A stretch of 43,392 nt of DNA from Oscillospiraceae bacterium (GCA_902796905.1 CADBQU010000051.1:1-43392), one strand, 5' to 3'. Shown: positions 25,590-35,153, counted from the stretch's first letter. A program made the numbers and translations. Notes: generated by a model from the letters alone, not told the origin.

Positions 25590-25662
25590 GCGGCGCCGGA
25601 CGAAATTTTTATTTCGTCCGCAAAGCTTTAGCTTTGCCGCAAACTAAAGTTTGCGGCGCCGC
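25590..25662. repeat. Isolated cloverleaf element 3
   Basis: The closing stem GCGGCGCC (25590-25597) pairs with GGCGCCGC (25655-25662). The arms are GGACGAAAT-TTTT-ATTTCGTCC (25598-25619), GCAAAGC-TTTA-GCTTTGC (25620-25637) and CGCAAAC-TAAA-GTTTGCG (25638-25655). No spacers; the last arm and stem share one base. The second arm is identical to the second arm of element 2. It lies between the rplU promoter and the lysA 3' end. Confidence 0.88.
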
Positions 25663-25708
25663 GTACAGCTTAATTTTAATTTTTTAAAATATTGTTTTTA
25701 CCGTACAA

Positions 25709-27001
25709 CTAAATATCGTTTTTAACCAAGTCTTCGTAAGTTTCTCTTTTAATAATAATCTTTGCTTTTTTGTCGTTAACCAAAACAGCCGCAGGCCTTG
25801 GTATGCGATTATAATTGCTTGCCATAGAATAATTGTAGGCACCCGTGGCCAAAACCGCCAAAATATCGTTGCGCTCTGGTTTGGCAATTTTAACGTTTTC
25901 GGCTATAATATCGCCGCTTTCGCAGCATTTGCCAACTATGTTTGCCGTATAATTTTTAGGCTCTTCGGTTTTGTTTGCCACTAAAACCGTATATTTGGCA
26001 CCGTAAAGCGCAAAACGCGGATTATCGCCCATACCGCCGTCTATGGAAACATAATTGTGCATACCTTTAATTTCCTTAATATTTCCTACGGTATATAAAG
26101 TTAAACCCGCCGGAGCCACTATACTTCTTCCCGGCTCAATAAAAATTTTCGGCAAAGCAATATCTGCAGCCTTTGTTTCGGTTATTAAAATTTTAGATAC
26201 ATCTTTTAAAAATTCCGTAAATTTTTTAGGGCTGTCGCTTTCCAGGTATTTAATGCCAAAGCCTCCGCCCAAATTAAGCTCTTTTATTTCTTTGCCGAGC
26301 TTTTCTTTAATTTCTTTAATAAAACCAATCATTACTTTTGCCGCTTCTTCAAACGGAAGTGTTTCAAAAATTTGAGAGCCTATGTGGCAGTGAAGTCCCA
26401 AAACATTTATATACTCGGTATTAAATGCCTTTTCCGCCGCTTTAAAGGCGGAGCCGTTTGAAAGTGTAAATCCGAATTTCGAATCATCCTGACCGGTTTT
26501 AATAAAATCGTGTGTATGAGCATCTATACCGGGGGTAATTCTTAATTGAATATTAACTGTTTTTTTATTCTCTTTTGCAACTAAAGCAATTAAATCCAAA
26601 TCGTCAAAATTATCGGCTATAATTCTGCCCACATTTTCTTTAACCGCAAATTCAAGTTCATCATAAGTTTTGTTATTGCCGTGAAAAACTATGTTTTTGG
26701 GGTTAAACCCCGCACTTAAAGCCGTGTAAATTTCTCCGCCCGAAACACAGTCCACACCTATATTTTCTTCTTTTGCCAACCTATACATTTCTTTGCACGA
26801 AAAAGCTTTGCTGGCATAAAGCACCATACCGTTTCCGTTATAAAAATCATTTATAGATTCTCTGAATTGCGCCATTGCCGAGCGTATGGTTTTTTCGGAA
26901 TATACATAAAGCGGAGTTTTAAATTCTTTAACCAAATCCGCTGCCGAAACTCCGTCTATATACAACATATTATCTTTTGTGCTTAAACAATCCATTACCA
27001 T
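25709..27001 (-). CDS. lysA: Diaminopimelate decarboxylase
   Basis: Last step of lysine synthesis: PLP-dependent decarboxylation of meso-DAP. The protein is about 430 residues. The PLP lysine is in VLYASKAFSC (about residue 65). HCHIGSQIF, the GGGFGIKY phosphate loop and EPGRSIVA are present. CCESGDII supplies the cross-subunit cysteine. I place the start at 27001, where GGGG lies 9 nt upstream; an ATG at 27016 inside engB lacks an SD. It overlaps or abuts the engB stop, so it is coupled with engB and lon. Confidence 0.93.
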   Translation of the reverse strand: MVMDCLSTKDNMLYIDGVSAADLVKEFKTPLYVYSEKTIRSAMAQFRESINDFYNGNGMVLYASKAFSCKEMYRLAKEENIGVDCVSGGEIYTALSAGFNPKNIVFHGNNKTYDELEFAVKENVGRIIADNFDDLDLIALVAKENKKTVNIQLRITPGIDAHTHDFIKTGQDDSKFGFTLSNGSAFKAAEKAFNTEYINVLGLHCHIGSQIFETLPFEEAAKVMIGFIKEIKEKLGKEIKELNLGGGFGIKYLESDSPKKFTEFLKDVSKILITETKAADIALPKIFIEPGRSIVAPAGLTLYTVGNIKEIKGMHNYVSIDGGMGDNPRFALYGAKYTVLVANKTEEPKNYTANIVGKCCESGDIIAENVKIAKPERNDILAVLATGAYNYSMASNYNRIPRPAAVLVNDKKAKIIIKRETYEDLVKNDI

Positions 27002-27002
27002 T

Positions 27003-27719
27003 TTATAATACCCCATTTATTATATGCTTTATTTGCTCTAAACCTTCTCCGTTTAAAGATGAAAAAGGCACGGCCTCTATACCTTTTAAGGTGTCATTAA
27101 AATAATTTAAAGCCGAATTTTTTTCCTGTTTTTTAAGCTTATCGCTTTTGGTTAATATAACAGCATACTTTAACCCTACGGCATTTAAAAAATCTATCAT
27201 TTGCCTATCGTTATCTCCTAATTTGCGGCGCATATCCAAAAGCAAAAAGCACAGCTTTATATTTCGGTCGCTTTTAAAATAATACTCCATTAAATCGGAA
27301 AACCTTTCGGTTTCGGCGTTAGAAAGCTTTGCGTAACCGTAACCCGGCAAATCCACCAATCTAAAGCTTTTATCTTTTTTTATTTTTTCTCCGCCGTTAT
27401 TCCCGTAAACGGTATTATCTTTTTTGCTATCTTTTTTGTTATCTTTTTTACTATATTCTTTATTATATTCTTTATCTTCTATTTTATAAAAATTAACAGA
27501 TACGGTTTTACCCGGACGGGAGCTTACGCGAGCGAGCTTTTTACGGTTAATAAGCTTATTAATTAAGCTGGACTTACCCACATTGCTTTTACCCGCAAAA
27601 CATATTTCGGGCTTATCGCTTTGCGGCATATCTTTTTTGTTGTAAAATGCAAGCTCAAATTCCGCTAAATTAAAATTAACCGTTTTGTTCTTATCTGTAG
27701 GTTTAATATCTGCATTCAT
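27003..27719 (-). CDS. engB: Ribosome-biogenesis GTPase YsxC/EngB with a Lys/Asn insertion
   Basis: A GTPase for late 50S assembly. G1 GKSNVGKSS is at about 43-51, followed by the switch I SSRPGKT, then DLPGYGYAK and TKSDK. The protein has 238 residues against about 195-200 for the family. The excess is a charged insertion of about 35 residues (roughly 82-116) between the strand VNFYKIEDKEY and the RLVDLPG strand, made of repeats such as KKDNKKDSKKDN. Elsewhere the sequence is regular, so it should work. It overlaps the end of lon by 17 nt. Confidence 0.93.
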   Translation of the reverse strand: MNADIKPTDKNKTVNFNLAEFELAFYNKKDMPQSDKPEICFAGKSNVGKSSLINKLINRKKLARVSSRPGKTVSVNFYKIEDKEYNKEYSKKDNKKDSKKDNTVYGNNGGEKIKKDKSFRLVDLPGYGYAKLSNAETERFSDLMEYYFKSDRNIKLCFLLLDMRRKLGDNDRQMIDFLNAVGLKYAVILTKSDKLKKQEKNSALNYFNDTLKGIEAVPFSSLNGEGLEQIKHIINGVL

Positions 27720-30150
27720 AGTTTACCGCTCCGTTTTCGGTGTTATGTATGTCATTTGTAATTTCAATAACGTCTTCGGAATTATTTGCCGTTTTGGTTT
27801 TTTCATTATTGTTTTCTTTATTAACAAAAACATTTTCCGTTAAAGCTATTTTTAAAACTTCTTCGGCTGTTTCCACCTTATAAAATTTAAGAGCTTTTAA
27901 AATAACATCGTCAAATTCTTCCAAATCTTTTTCGTTTTCTTTGGGAATTATAACGGTTTTTATTCCCGCTCTTGCAGCCGCCATACATTTTTCTTTAAGT
28001 CCGCCTATAGCGGTTACCCTGCCTTTAACGGTTATTTCGCCCGTCATTGCAACATCCCTTTTTATAGGAATATCCGTTAAAGCCGAAACCAACGCCGTCA
28101 TAATTGTAATACCCGCGCTGGGTCCGTCTTTAGGTACCGCCGTTTGAGTTGCATGTATATGTATATCTTTCGTTTTATAAAAATCTTTATCGGTTTTTAA
28201 AATATCGCTTTTTGTTCTGACATAGCTTACGGCGGTTTTGGCGGATTCTTTCATTACGTCGCCCAAAGAGCCCGTAAGTTCTATTTTTCCCGTTCCGTCC
28301 ATAACCGCAACTTCAAGCTGCATAAGCGTGCCGCCTACTTTGGTAAAAGCCAAACCGTTAACCGTTCCTACCAAATCTTCTTTAAATATATCTTCGCTTC
28401 CGTATTTTTTGTTGCCTAAATATTCTTTTAAATTTGAAGAATTTACAACTATACCCTTTTTGCCTTTTAATATTTCTCTTGTGGCTTTTCTTATAATTTT
28501 AATTAAATATCTTTCTAAATTTCTTACTCCCGCTTCACGGGTATAATAATCTATAATATCAAAAACCGCCGATTTATCAATTTTTAAATCGTTTGAAGTT
28601 AAATTATATTTTTTAAGCTGCTTTTTAATTAAATGTTTATTTGCTATATTATATTTATCTATTCGGGTATATCCGGCTAAATTTACAACGTCCATTCGGT
28701 CTAACAAGGGCGACGGAATATTATTTATATTGTTTGCCGTACAAACAAATAAAACCTTGCTTAAATCAAACGGCAAATCAATATAATGGTCGGTATAAGT
28801 AGAATTTTGTTCGGAATCCAAAACTTCAAGCAATGCAGCCGAAGGATCGCCTTTAATATCCGCTCCCATTTTATCTATTTCATCCAACAAAATTAAAGGA
28901 TTGGAACTTCCGGCGTTTTTAATCGCTTTTATAATTTTTCCGGGCATAGCTCCTATGTATGTTCTTCTGTGTCCGTTTATTTCGGCTTCGTCGTGTACTC
29001 CGCCCAAAGATACCCTTGCAAATTTTCTTCCCGAACATTCCGCCAAAGATTTTGCTATTGAGGTCTTGCCCACACCGGGAGGTCCCACCAAACAAATAAT
29101 TTGAGCGTTTATATTTGGATTAAGCGCAAAAACCGCCATAAAATCCAAAATCTCTTCTTTGATATCTTTTAATCCGTAATGTTCTTTGTTTAAAATCTTT
29201 TCGGCTTTGGTAATATTTTTTGAAAGCTTTGTTTCTATACCGAAAGGCAAAGCCAAAACGGTATCTAAATAATTCCTTACAACCGTAGCCTCGTGCGAGC
29301 CCTGCGGCATTTTGGAAAGCTTTTGCACTTCAAGTAACAACTGCTTTTTAATATTACCGTCGGCTTTTAAATTTTTAATTTTTAAAGCATAATCTCCCGA
29401 TTCTTTTTCGGGGTCGTCATCTCCGTAAAGCTCGTAATTTATCGCTCTTAACTGTTCTCTTAAATAATACTCTTTCTGACTTTCGTCAATTAATTCTTTT
29501 GCTTTCTTATTTATTTTGGCATCTACAGTTAAAATATTACATTCTTTATTAAGTAAAGAAGTAACTAAATTTAAACGTTTTGTATGGTTCAACTGTTCCA
29601 AAACATGTTGCTTGTCCCTGCTTGTAAGCTGTACGTTAGACGCAATATAATCGCTTAAAAATCCGGGGTCTTTAGAATCTATAACCGTTAAAATAACATC
29701 CTTTGGCATTTTGGGAGAAAGCGAAACATATTTATCAAACATAATATGTGCGTTTCTTAAAGCCGATTCTTTAGCCGCGGCATTTGTTTTTGCCGATATT
29801 TCTTTTAATAAAGTAACATTTGCCATAAGGCATTTGTTTATATCCATTAAATCGGAAAACCTTGCCCTAAACATTCCCTCAATTAAAACTCTTATATTAT
29901 CGTCTGCCAAGTGTACTATTTGTTTTATTTTGGAAATACAGCCTATTTTATATAAATCTTTTTGTTCAGGGTATTCCGTTTTTATATCTTTTTGAGATAC
30001 CAAAAAAATAAGTTGGTTAGACTTCATAGCTATATTTAAAGCGTTAACGGATTTTTCCCTGCCAACGTCAAAATGCAAATTCATACCGGGGAAAACCACT
30101 AATCCCCTTAAAGCCAATACAGGCATTGCACTGTAGGTCTCTAATGCCAT
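27703..30150 (-). CDS. lon: ATP-dependent protease Lon (LonA)
   Basis: A cytoplasmic AAA+ protease that removes damaged and regulatory proteins. The start is the ATG at 30150, because CGGAGG lies just before it and inside a longer reading. The 815 residues: LON substrate domain (1-200), coiled coil (to about 300), AAA+ with Walker A GPPGVGKT (356-363) and LLDEIDK, protease domain with PKDGPSAGIT (Ser678) and Lys721 in IGGLKEK. The last 40 residues are an Asn/Glu-rich tail. It is first in the lon-engB-lysA group. Confidence 0.96.
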   Translation of the reverse strand: MALETYSAMPVLALRGLVVFPGMNLHFDVGREKSVNALNIAMKSNQLIFLVSQKDIKTEYPEQKDLYKIGCISKIKQIVHLADDNIRVLIEGMFRARFSDLMDINKCLMANVTLLKEISAKTNAAAKESALRNAHIMFDKYVSLSPKMPKDVILTVIDSKDPGFLSDYIASNVQLTSRDKQHVLEQLNHTKRLNLVTSLLNKECNILTVDAKINKKAKELIDESQKEYYLREQLRAINYELYGDDDPEKESGDYALKIKNLKADGNIKKQLLLEVQKLSKMPQGSHEATVVRNYLDTVLALPFGIETKLSKNITKAEKILNKEHYGLKDIKEEILDFMAVFALNPNINAQIICLVGPPGVGKTSIAKSLAECSGRKFARVSLGGVHDEAEINGHRRTYIGAMPGKIIKAIKNAGSSNPLILLDEIDKMGADIKGDPSAALLEVLDSEQNSTYTDHYIDLPFDLSKVLFVCTANNINNIPSPLLDRMDVVNLAGYTRIDKYNIANKHLIKKQLKKYNLTSNDLKIDKSAVFDIIDYYTREAGVRNLERYLIKIIRKATREILKGKKGIVVNSSNLKEYLGNKKYGSEDIFKEDLVGTVNGLAFTKVGGTLMQLEVAVMDGTGKIELTGSLGDVMKESAKTAVSYVRTKSDILKTDKDFYKTKDIHIHATQTAVPKDGPSAGITIMTALVSALTDIPIKRDVAMTGEITVKGRVTAIGGLKEKCMAAARAGIKTVIIPKENEKDLEEFDDVILKALKFYKVETAEEVLKIALTENVFVNKENNNEKTKTANNSEDVIEITNDIHNTENGAVNYECRY

Positions 30151-30421
30151 ATAATACCTCCGCATTAAATTAAAGTAAAAATTAATAAAATATCTCTAAC
30201 TGAATAACAGTCAATAATAAAAAATAATTAAAAGCCTGATAATTCTAAACTTTAATTATTAATTTTATTATATATTATTATATATTTCAACTATTATATA
30301 ATATAGTAATCGATTTATAAAATCAATATTTTTAGTAAAAAATTTTAAAATTTTTCACATTTCCGTTCAAAGAATAAATAGCAACTTTAAAAATTTATAA
30401 AGATTAAAAATGCAAAATACA
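30151..30421. other. lon upstream region
   Basis: AT-rich with many TATA-like tracts. A weak minus-strand promoter TTGACT with TATTTT 16 bp away lies near 30195-30225. No heat-shock CIRCE repeat and no gene are visible. Confidence 0.4.
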
Positions 30422-30506
30422 CGGGTTTTGCGGCAAACCTTAGGTTTGCCTAAATACAAAAGCCCGGCTTTTGTATTTAAAAAGGCTTTGCCTTTTGCAA
30501 AACCCG
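30422..30506. repeat. Isolated cloverleaf element 4
   Basis: The closing stem CGGGTTTTGC (30422-30431) pairs with GCAAAACCCG (30497-30506). The arms are GGCAAACC-TTA-GGTTTGCC (30432-30450), a 13-bp stem TAAATACAAAAGC with a CCG loop (30451-30479), and AAAAGGC-TTT-GCCTTTT (30480-30496). No unpaired base lies at the junction. Two arms closely match arms of element 1. It lies between the SDR gene and lon. Confidence 0.9.
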
Positions 30507-30574
30507 CAAAAGCAAATTAAAATAATAAATCCGCCGATTTTTTTAAAATCAATTACAGCGGATTTAGTTAAATA

Positions 30575-31339
30575 TTAATCTTTATTTGTGTTTGTAAGCC
30601 ATAATTTTATTAATAGGGGTTTTGGTAAAATTCTGCTTAATACAAAAAACACTTTACAAAATGCGCTTGGCAAAATTAAATGCTTTTTCTTTTTTAAACC
30701 TATAAGCGCTTTATTTGCAATAAACTCCGGCGATTTTTTAAACATATAACTTTTTATTGCTTTTGGGGTTGCCGTATTTTCGGCTACGGATAAAAATTCC
30801 GTATCTATCCAGTTTGGGCAAATTACCGAAACATATATGCCCTTTGGTTTAAGCTCGTTTCTTAAAGCCAAAGAATAATTAAAAACAAACGCTTTGCTTG
30901 CAGAGTATATGTTTAATTTAGGCAGCGGTATAAAAGACGCAACAGAGCAAACCTGTAAAATTTGAGAGTTGTTTTTCATATACGGAATACATATTTCGGT
31001 TACGGCGGTTAAAGCCCTGCAATTTAAATCTATCATTCCCAAAGAGCTGTCTAAATTCACGGCGTTATAAGAGCCGAATTTTCCGTATCCGGCGCAATTA
31101 ATAAGCAAAGATATATTGGGATTTTCTTCTTTAAGCAAATTTTTAAAATTTAAAAGATTTTCGTATATTTGCAGGTCAAGCAAAATTATTTTTGTTTTAA
31201 ATTTGCAATTTACTTTTTTTAATTTTTCTTCGCTTCTCGATATAATCCAAACTTCGTCAAAAACAAAAAAATTATGGATTTCTTCCGTTATAACTTTTCC
31301 CAACCCTGAAGAAGCGCCCGTAATTACCGCAATATTCAT
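30575..31339 (-). CDS. Short-chain dehydrogenase/reductase
   Basis: A 254-residue SDR-family oxidoreductase. NAD(P) motif TGASSGLGK (7-15), NCAG (81-84), catalytic Ser132, Tyr145 and Lys149 (YSASK). The C-terminus is basic and hydrophobic (KKKKHLILPSAFCKVFFVLSRILPKPLLIKLW) and may lie on the membrane, as in lipid-active SDRs. The substrate is unknown. It stands alone between spoIIE and a cloverleaf element. Confidence 0.85.
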   Translation of the reverse strand: MNIAVITGASSGLGKVITEEIHNFFVFDEVWIISRSEEKLKKVNCKFKTKIILLDLQIYENLLNFKNLLKEENPNISLLINCAGYGKFGSYNAVNLDSSLGMIDLNCRALTAVTEICIPYMKNNSQILQVCSVASFIPLPKLNIYSASKAFVFNYSLALRNELKPKGIYVSVICPNWIDTEFLSVAENTATPKAIKSYMFKKSPEFIANKALIGLKKKKHLILPSAFCKVFFVLSRILPKPLLIKLWLTNTNKD

Positions 31340-31443
31340 AATAACACCTTTTTGTTTTTTATTGTTTTTATTTTAAAATTCCTACTTAGTGTAACAGATT
31401 AAAACCGAAAATTCAATAAATTAATAATTGTTCGGTTTTGAAT

Positions 31444-33729
31444 TTATTGATTTTTATTTAATAAAGCAACCATTACGGTAATATCGTCCGTATGTCCGTC
31501 GCTTCTTCGTCTTTTAGCCATTAAAGCTATTCTTTCGGCCAATTCTTTGGCGCTTCCTATTTCAAAATTTTCTATCTCGTTTACTATCCAATCGGTTCCT
31601 TCGTTGTTAACTCCGTCCGACATCATTACTATGCAGTCGTTTTTACTAAGCGTAATCTCGGCTTTATCAAAACCTATTTCCCTTATTATTCCTGCTGCCA
31701 GCGAAGTGCTCTGTGCTTTGGCGCATCTTCCCTTTCTTCTTACTATGGTAGGCGCCGCTCCGGCTTTTAACAGCGTGGTTTTTCCGCTGAATAAATCTAT
31801 AGCGGTTATATCTACGGTAGCCAAAGATTCGTCCGAAGATTTAAATAACATAGAAGAATTTGCAATTTTTAAAGAACAGTCAAATCCAAAACCGGATTTT
31901 ATTAATCTGGATAACAGTCCCGTCATCATAGCGGAGTCTACGGCGGCTCTTCCGCCGTTACCCATACCGTCAGATAAAAGCATTATCATTCTTCCCTTTC
32001 CGTCTAAAAAATAATCGTAGCTGTCGCCGCACATTGCGTTATCGTTGGCAGAATATTGCGCTACGGCTATTTCCGGATAAATATTGGGTTTTTCACTTAT
32101 GGATATAAAGGCTTCTTTGTTATTTTTATTTATTAAAGGAGCGTCAAATTCCCTGTTGCAGGCAACCGAAAGATTTTTCATTATTTCAAGCTTGTTTAAA
32201 GAGGTATCTTTTAAAAGCTTAACTTTTATATCTGCCGAAAGCCTGTTTAAAGAATTGCTGTAAGCTATACATTCTTCCGCATTAATATCCATATTTCTAA
32301 GCGTTGCAATAATATCGTTGGCGGCGGTATAATCCATACATCCGTCCGTTTTAAATTCATAAGATAAATCGTAAAGCATATCGGCTATACCGTCAAATTG
32401 GTCTGATATAATATTGCGTATCTCATCTATTCTCTGCTCGGCGCACAGCCTTGAAAGATAATTTAAATAATGTTTTTTAACCGAAGAATAAAATATATCG
32501 TACCTTAAACATTTAGCCTTAAAATTTTGCTCTTTTTCGTTATTTTTTATATCTCTTGCTATAGATAAAATATTTTCCACCGTTTCGCTTTTTTCGGTTT
32601 CCCAACAGTGTATTCTTAAGCTGCAGCCGATACATGAAGAGTTTTCCACACATTTTAAAACCTGTTCAAAATCCGGCGAATTTATACGGCTTAATTCTTT
32701 TGATACTTCGTCTATTGTATTTGAAACATTTCTTAACGCGCCGGAAGCAAATTCAAGTTTCATTACAATAGCTCCCTTTATTTCTTCTCCGTTATTGGCT
32801 TTTGCTTTGTTTAAAAGCAAAAAATTAATATAACCGTTTATTTTTTTAGGAAGCAGTAAAAAAATACCCGAAGCTATTATTATTTCAACCAGTCTTGCGG
32901 CAATTTCATTGTAGTCTTTAATATTGCAAACGGCAAAAACAGCGCAAATTAAAACACCCATTATATTGCCCAATTTTCCTAAGTTTTTAAAAAAACCGGC
33001 AAAAAGACCGCCTGCAACAAAAAACAAAAAATCAGCTTTAATATTTTCCCCAAAAAGCACGCACAAAAAACAAATCAATACTCCCGAAACCGTTCCTAAG
33101 CTTATACCGCCGTATCTTGCCGCCGAAAGTATTACTATAAACGCCGCAATTTTTCCTATTGACACACCGTAAATATTTATAGGCATAAGCCCCAAAACAA
33201 CCAGCGAAAGCGTAAATAAAACCGCTACGGTTTGGTTTGGCATTAAACCTATATTTATATCCGTTTTTATTTTAAACGCCGTATTTATAAAATACGAAGC
33301 CGTACCGCCCAGCAACGCCTCTGCCAAAACCAAAATCAAATTGCCGTCGGTATTAAATTTTACGGCAAGCATAACAAAAAGCAAAACCGTAAACGTAGTT
33401 ACGGAAGCCCAAAACGGATTTTTATCAAATTTTAAAAATCCCGATAATATAAACCTTATGGCAGCTATTGCAAACAACGCCGCGAGATATGTAAAAAATC
33501 CGTGTGTTTTAGCCGAAAATAAATAACCCGTCATGGCTCCCAATGCCGCAGGCAGTATATACAATTTAGGCATACCTCCCACAAACGCGCAGCCAAAGGG
33601 CGTAACGGAATTAAAAACCGACGCTCCCGACATAATAAAACCCATAACAAACACACCCAAATGATACACTATCCCTAAGGGAAAACGGTTTGTTATAGGT
33701 TTTAAAAAAGTTAATACAGCCTGTTTCAT
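31444..33729 (-). CDS. spoIIE: Stage II sporulation protein E
   Basis: A membrane PP2C phosphatase that dephosphorylates SpoIIAA and so activates sigma-F in the forespore; it also acts at the polar septum. The protein has 761 residues, a little shorter than the Bacillus form. About ten membrane segments (25-300), a central region (310-520) with a Cys cluster ENSSCIGCSLRIHCWETE, and the phosphatase domain (530-760) with LLSDGMGNG and VMMSDGVNNEG carrying the metal-binding aspartates. Its presence is the main sign of spore formation in the window. Confidence 0.95.
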   Translation of the reverse strand: MKQAVLTFLKPITNRFPLGIVYHLGVFVMGFIMSGASVFNSVTPFGCAFVGGMPKLYILPAALGAMTGYLFSAKTHGFFTYLAALFAIAAIRFILSGFLKFDKNPFWASVTTFTVLLFVMLAVKFNTDGNLILVLAEALLGGTASYFINTAFKIKTDINIGLMPNQTVAVLFTLSLVVLGLMPINIYGVSIGKIAAFIVILSAARYGGISLGTVSGVLICFLCVLFGENIKADFLFFVAGGLFAGFFKNLGKLGNIMGVLICAVFAVCNIKDYNEIAARLVEIIIASGIFLLLPKKINGYINFLLLNKAKANNGEEIKGAIVMKLEFASGALRNVSNTIDEVSKELSRINSPDFEQVLKCVENSSCIGCSLRIHCWETEKSETVENILSIARDIKNNEKEQNFKAKCLRYDIFYSSVKKHYLNYLSRLCAEQRIDEIRNIISDQFDGIADMLYDLSYEFKTDGCMDYTAANDIIATLRNMDINAEECIAYSNSLNRLSADIKVKLLKDTSLNKLEIMKNLSVACNREFDAPLINKNNKEAFISISEKPNIYPEIAVAQYSANDNAMCGDSYDYFLDGKGRMIMLLSDGMGNGGRAAVDSAMMTGLLSRLIKSGFGFDCSLKIANSSMLFKSSDESLATVDITAIDLFSGKTTLLKAGAAPTIVRRKGRCAKAQSTSLAAGIIREIGFDKAEITLSKNDCIVMMSDGVNNEGTDWIVNEIENFEIGSAKELAERIALMAKRRRSDGHTDDITVMVALLNKNQ

Positions 33730-33749
33730 TTCGGTTATTCCTTTCTTTT

Positions 33750-33789
33750 AACGGTATACAACTAAAACGGTATACAAAACGTTATACAG
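33750..33789. promoter_or_regulatory. Triplicated AACGGTATACAA motif before spoIIE
   Basis: AACGGTATACAA at 33750-33761 and 33766-33777, and AACGTTATACAG at 33778-33789. The core GTATAC is palindromic. It lies 21-60 bp upstream of the spoIIE start, a position for regulator binding. It does not resemble the Spo0A box. Confidence 0.5.
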
Positions 33790-33906
33790 CTTAAAAACAG
33801 CAAATCTTTTTGTTTTTACCTGTTTAAAATTATTATATAATACGTTTCAAGAAAAAAATGCCGAAAACAATATGTAATTTTAAGTATTAAAAATTGTTAA
33901 AAATTG

Positions 33907-34833
33907 TTAAAATAACGAAACTATCGTTCTTTCGCACTCATCGGGCGAATATTGCCATTTTTTTATAGTGTCATTTTCGTAATAATAAGTAAGTTCTTTT
34001 GTGTAATCATCAAAAAAGCTGTCTATAATAATAAGCTTTACCTTCATTTTTTCGGGTATTATGCTTTTTATGTAAACGCTTGCCGTCTGCCCTACCGATA
34101 CCCCCTTTTTAATTTCTGCCAAGCCTGCCAAATTGGGTGTGAGTTCTATAAAAATACCGTACTCTTCTACGCTTCTTACAATACCCGAAACCGTCTGTCC
34201 CGCTTTAAAAAGACGGGCGTTTTCCTCCCAGGTACCTAAAAGCTCCTTTAAAGAAAGCGTTATACGGTTTAATCCGTCTATTGCCTTTATAATAACTTTT
34301 ATATCTTCGCCGTTAAATAATCTGTCTGCCGGATGCGAAATTCTGGAAACCGAAATGGAATCGATAGGCAAAAGCGCAATTATCCCACAGCCTATATCGC
34401 AAAAAGCTCCAAAGCTTTCCAAATGCGTAACTCTTGCGTTTACAATGCTTCCTAGGCCTTTTTCTTTAATAAAATCTAAATATTCTTCCTGAGCTTTTTT
34501 TCTTGAAAGCTCTGCATAAAGCAAACCGTCATCATTTACGTTTACCGCCGTTACTTTAAACTGAACGGCTTTGCCCACTCTCGAAATTAAAGCAATATCT
34601 CTTATTTTTCCGCTGTCGGCACCCAACGCCCCTTCGGATTTAGGAATAATACCTTTCATACAGCCTAAATCTACAATTAAATTATATTCGCTGTCGCACA
34701 TTACGGCTTTGCCTTCCAAAATTTCTCCGCTTTCTATTGCCTCGGATAACACGGTAGGTGTGTAAACCGTTTTGCTTGCCGTTTTATTTTTACCTAACTT
34801 TGATAAATGCCCCTCTGGACAAAATGTCCTCAT
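33907..34833 (-). CDS. S1 RNA-binding domain protein
   Basis: A 308-residue protein with three S1-type OB folds (about 36-110, 127-197, 211-266): EGKAVMCDSEYNLIVDLGCMKGIIP, VTHLESFGAFCDIGCGIIALLP and VRSVEEYGIFIELTPNLAGLAE. It is shorter than ribosomal S1 and resembles the Clostridial S1-like proteins annotated as 30S S1 homologues; its role in translation or RNA handling is uncertain. A short Lys-rich N-terminus precedes the first fold. The start ATG has only a distant SD (aagaaggg), so the first residues are less sure. Confidence 0.8.
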   Translation of the reverse strand: MRTFCPEGHLSKLGKNKTASKTVYTPTVLSEAIESGEILEGKAVMCDSEYNLIVDLGCMKGIIPKSEGALGADSGKIRDIALISRVGKAVQFKVTAVNVNDDGLLYAELSRKKAQEEYLDFIKEKGLGSIVNARVTHLESFGAFCDIGCGIIALLPIDSISVSRISHPADRLFNGEDIKVIIKAIDGLNRITLSLKELLGTWEENARLFKAGQTVSGIVRSVEEYGIFIELTPNLAGLAEIKKGVSVGQTASVYIKSIIPEKMKVKLIIIDSFFDDYTKELTYYYENDTIKKWQYSPDECERTIVSLF

Positions 34834-35153
34834 CTTTGTTACCGCCCTTCTTTAAGTCTGTTATAAAGGTTTGTTTTAAAAAGGACATAAAAGCAGCGTT
34901 TTTACGCTTTTTGTTTTTTGCCAAACGGTTTTGTCCCTTTCAAGTTAATATTATGCGGCACTTGCTTTAAATATGATTATTACCGTTTTTAAGGGTTATA
35001 ATATATTTGGATTTTAAATAATATTTTTAAAATTTTTTAAAAATATTAAAAATTTTCGTCAAAAACAAAGATTGTTAAAAAAATAACTAAAAAAATCCTC
35101 TTTAAACTTTTAAATTTTAGTTGTTTTTTACCCCAAAATTTTTTCGCCAAGTG
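34834..35153. other. Divergent intergenic region, S1 gene / binding protein
   Basis: No gene is seen. AAAGGACA (34880-34887) and TGTCCCTTT (34932-34940) face each other around a small AGCGT/ACGCT hairpin (34895-34908). It may be a fold in the S1-gene leader. The rest is AT-rich, with the downstream binding-protein promoter at its right end. Confidence 0.4.
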
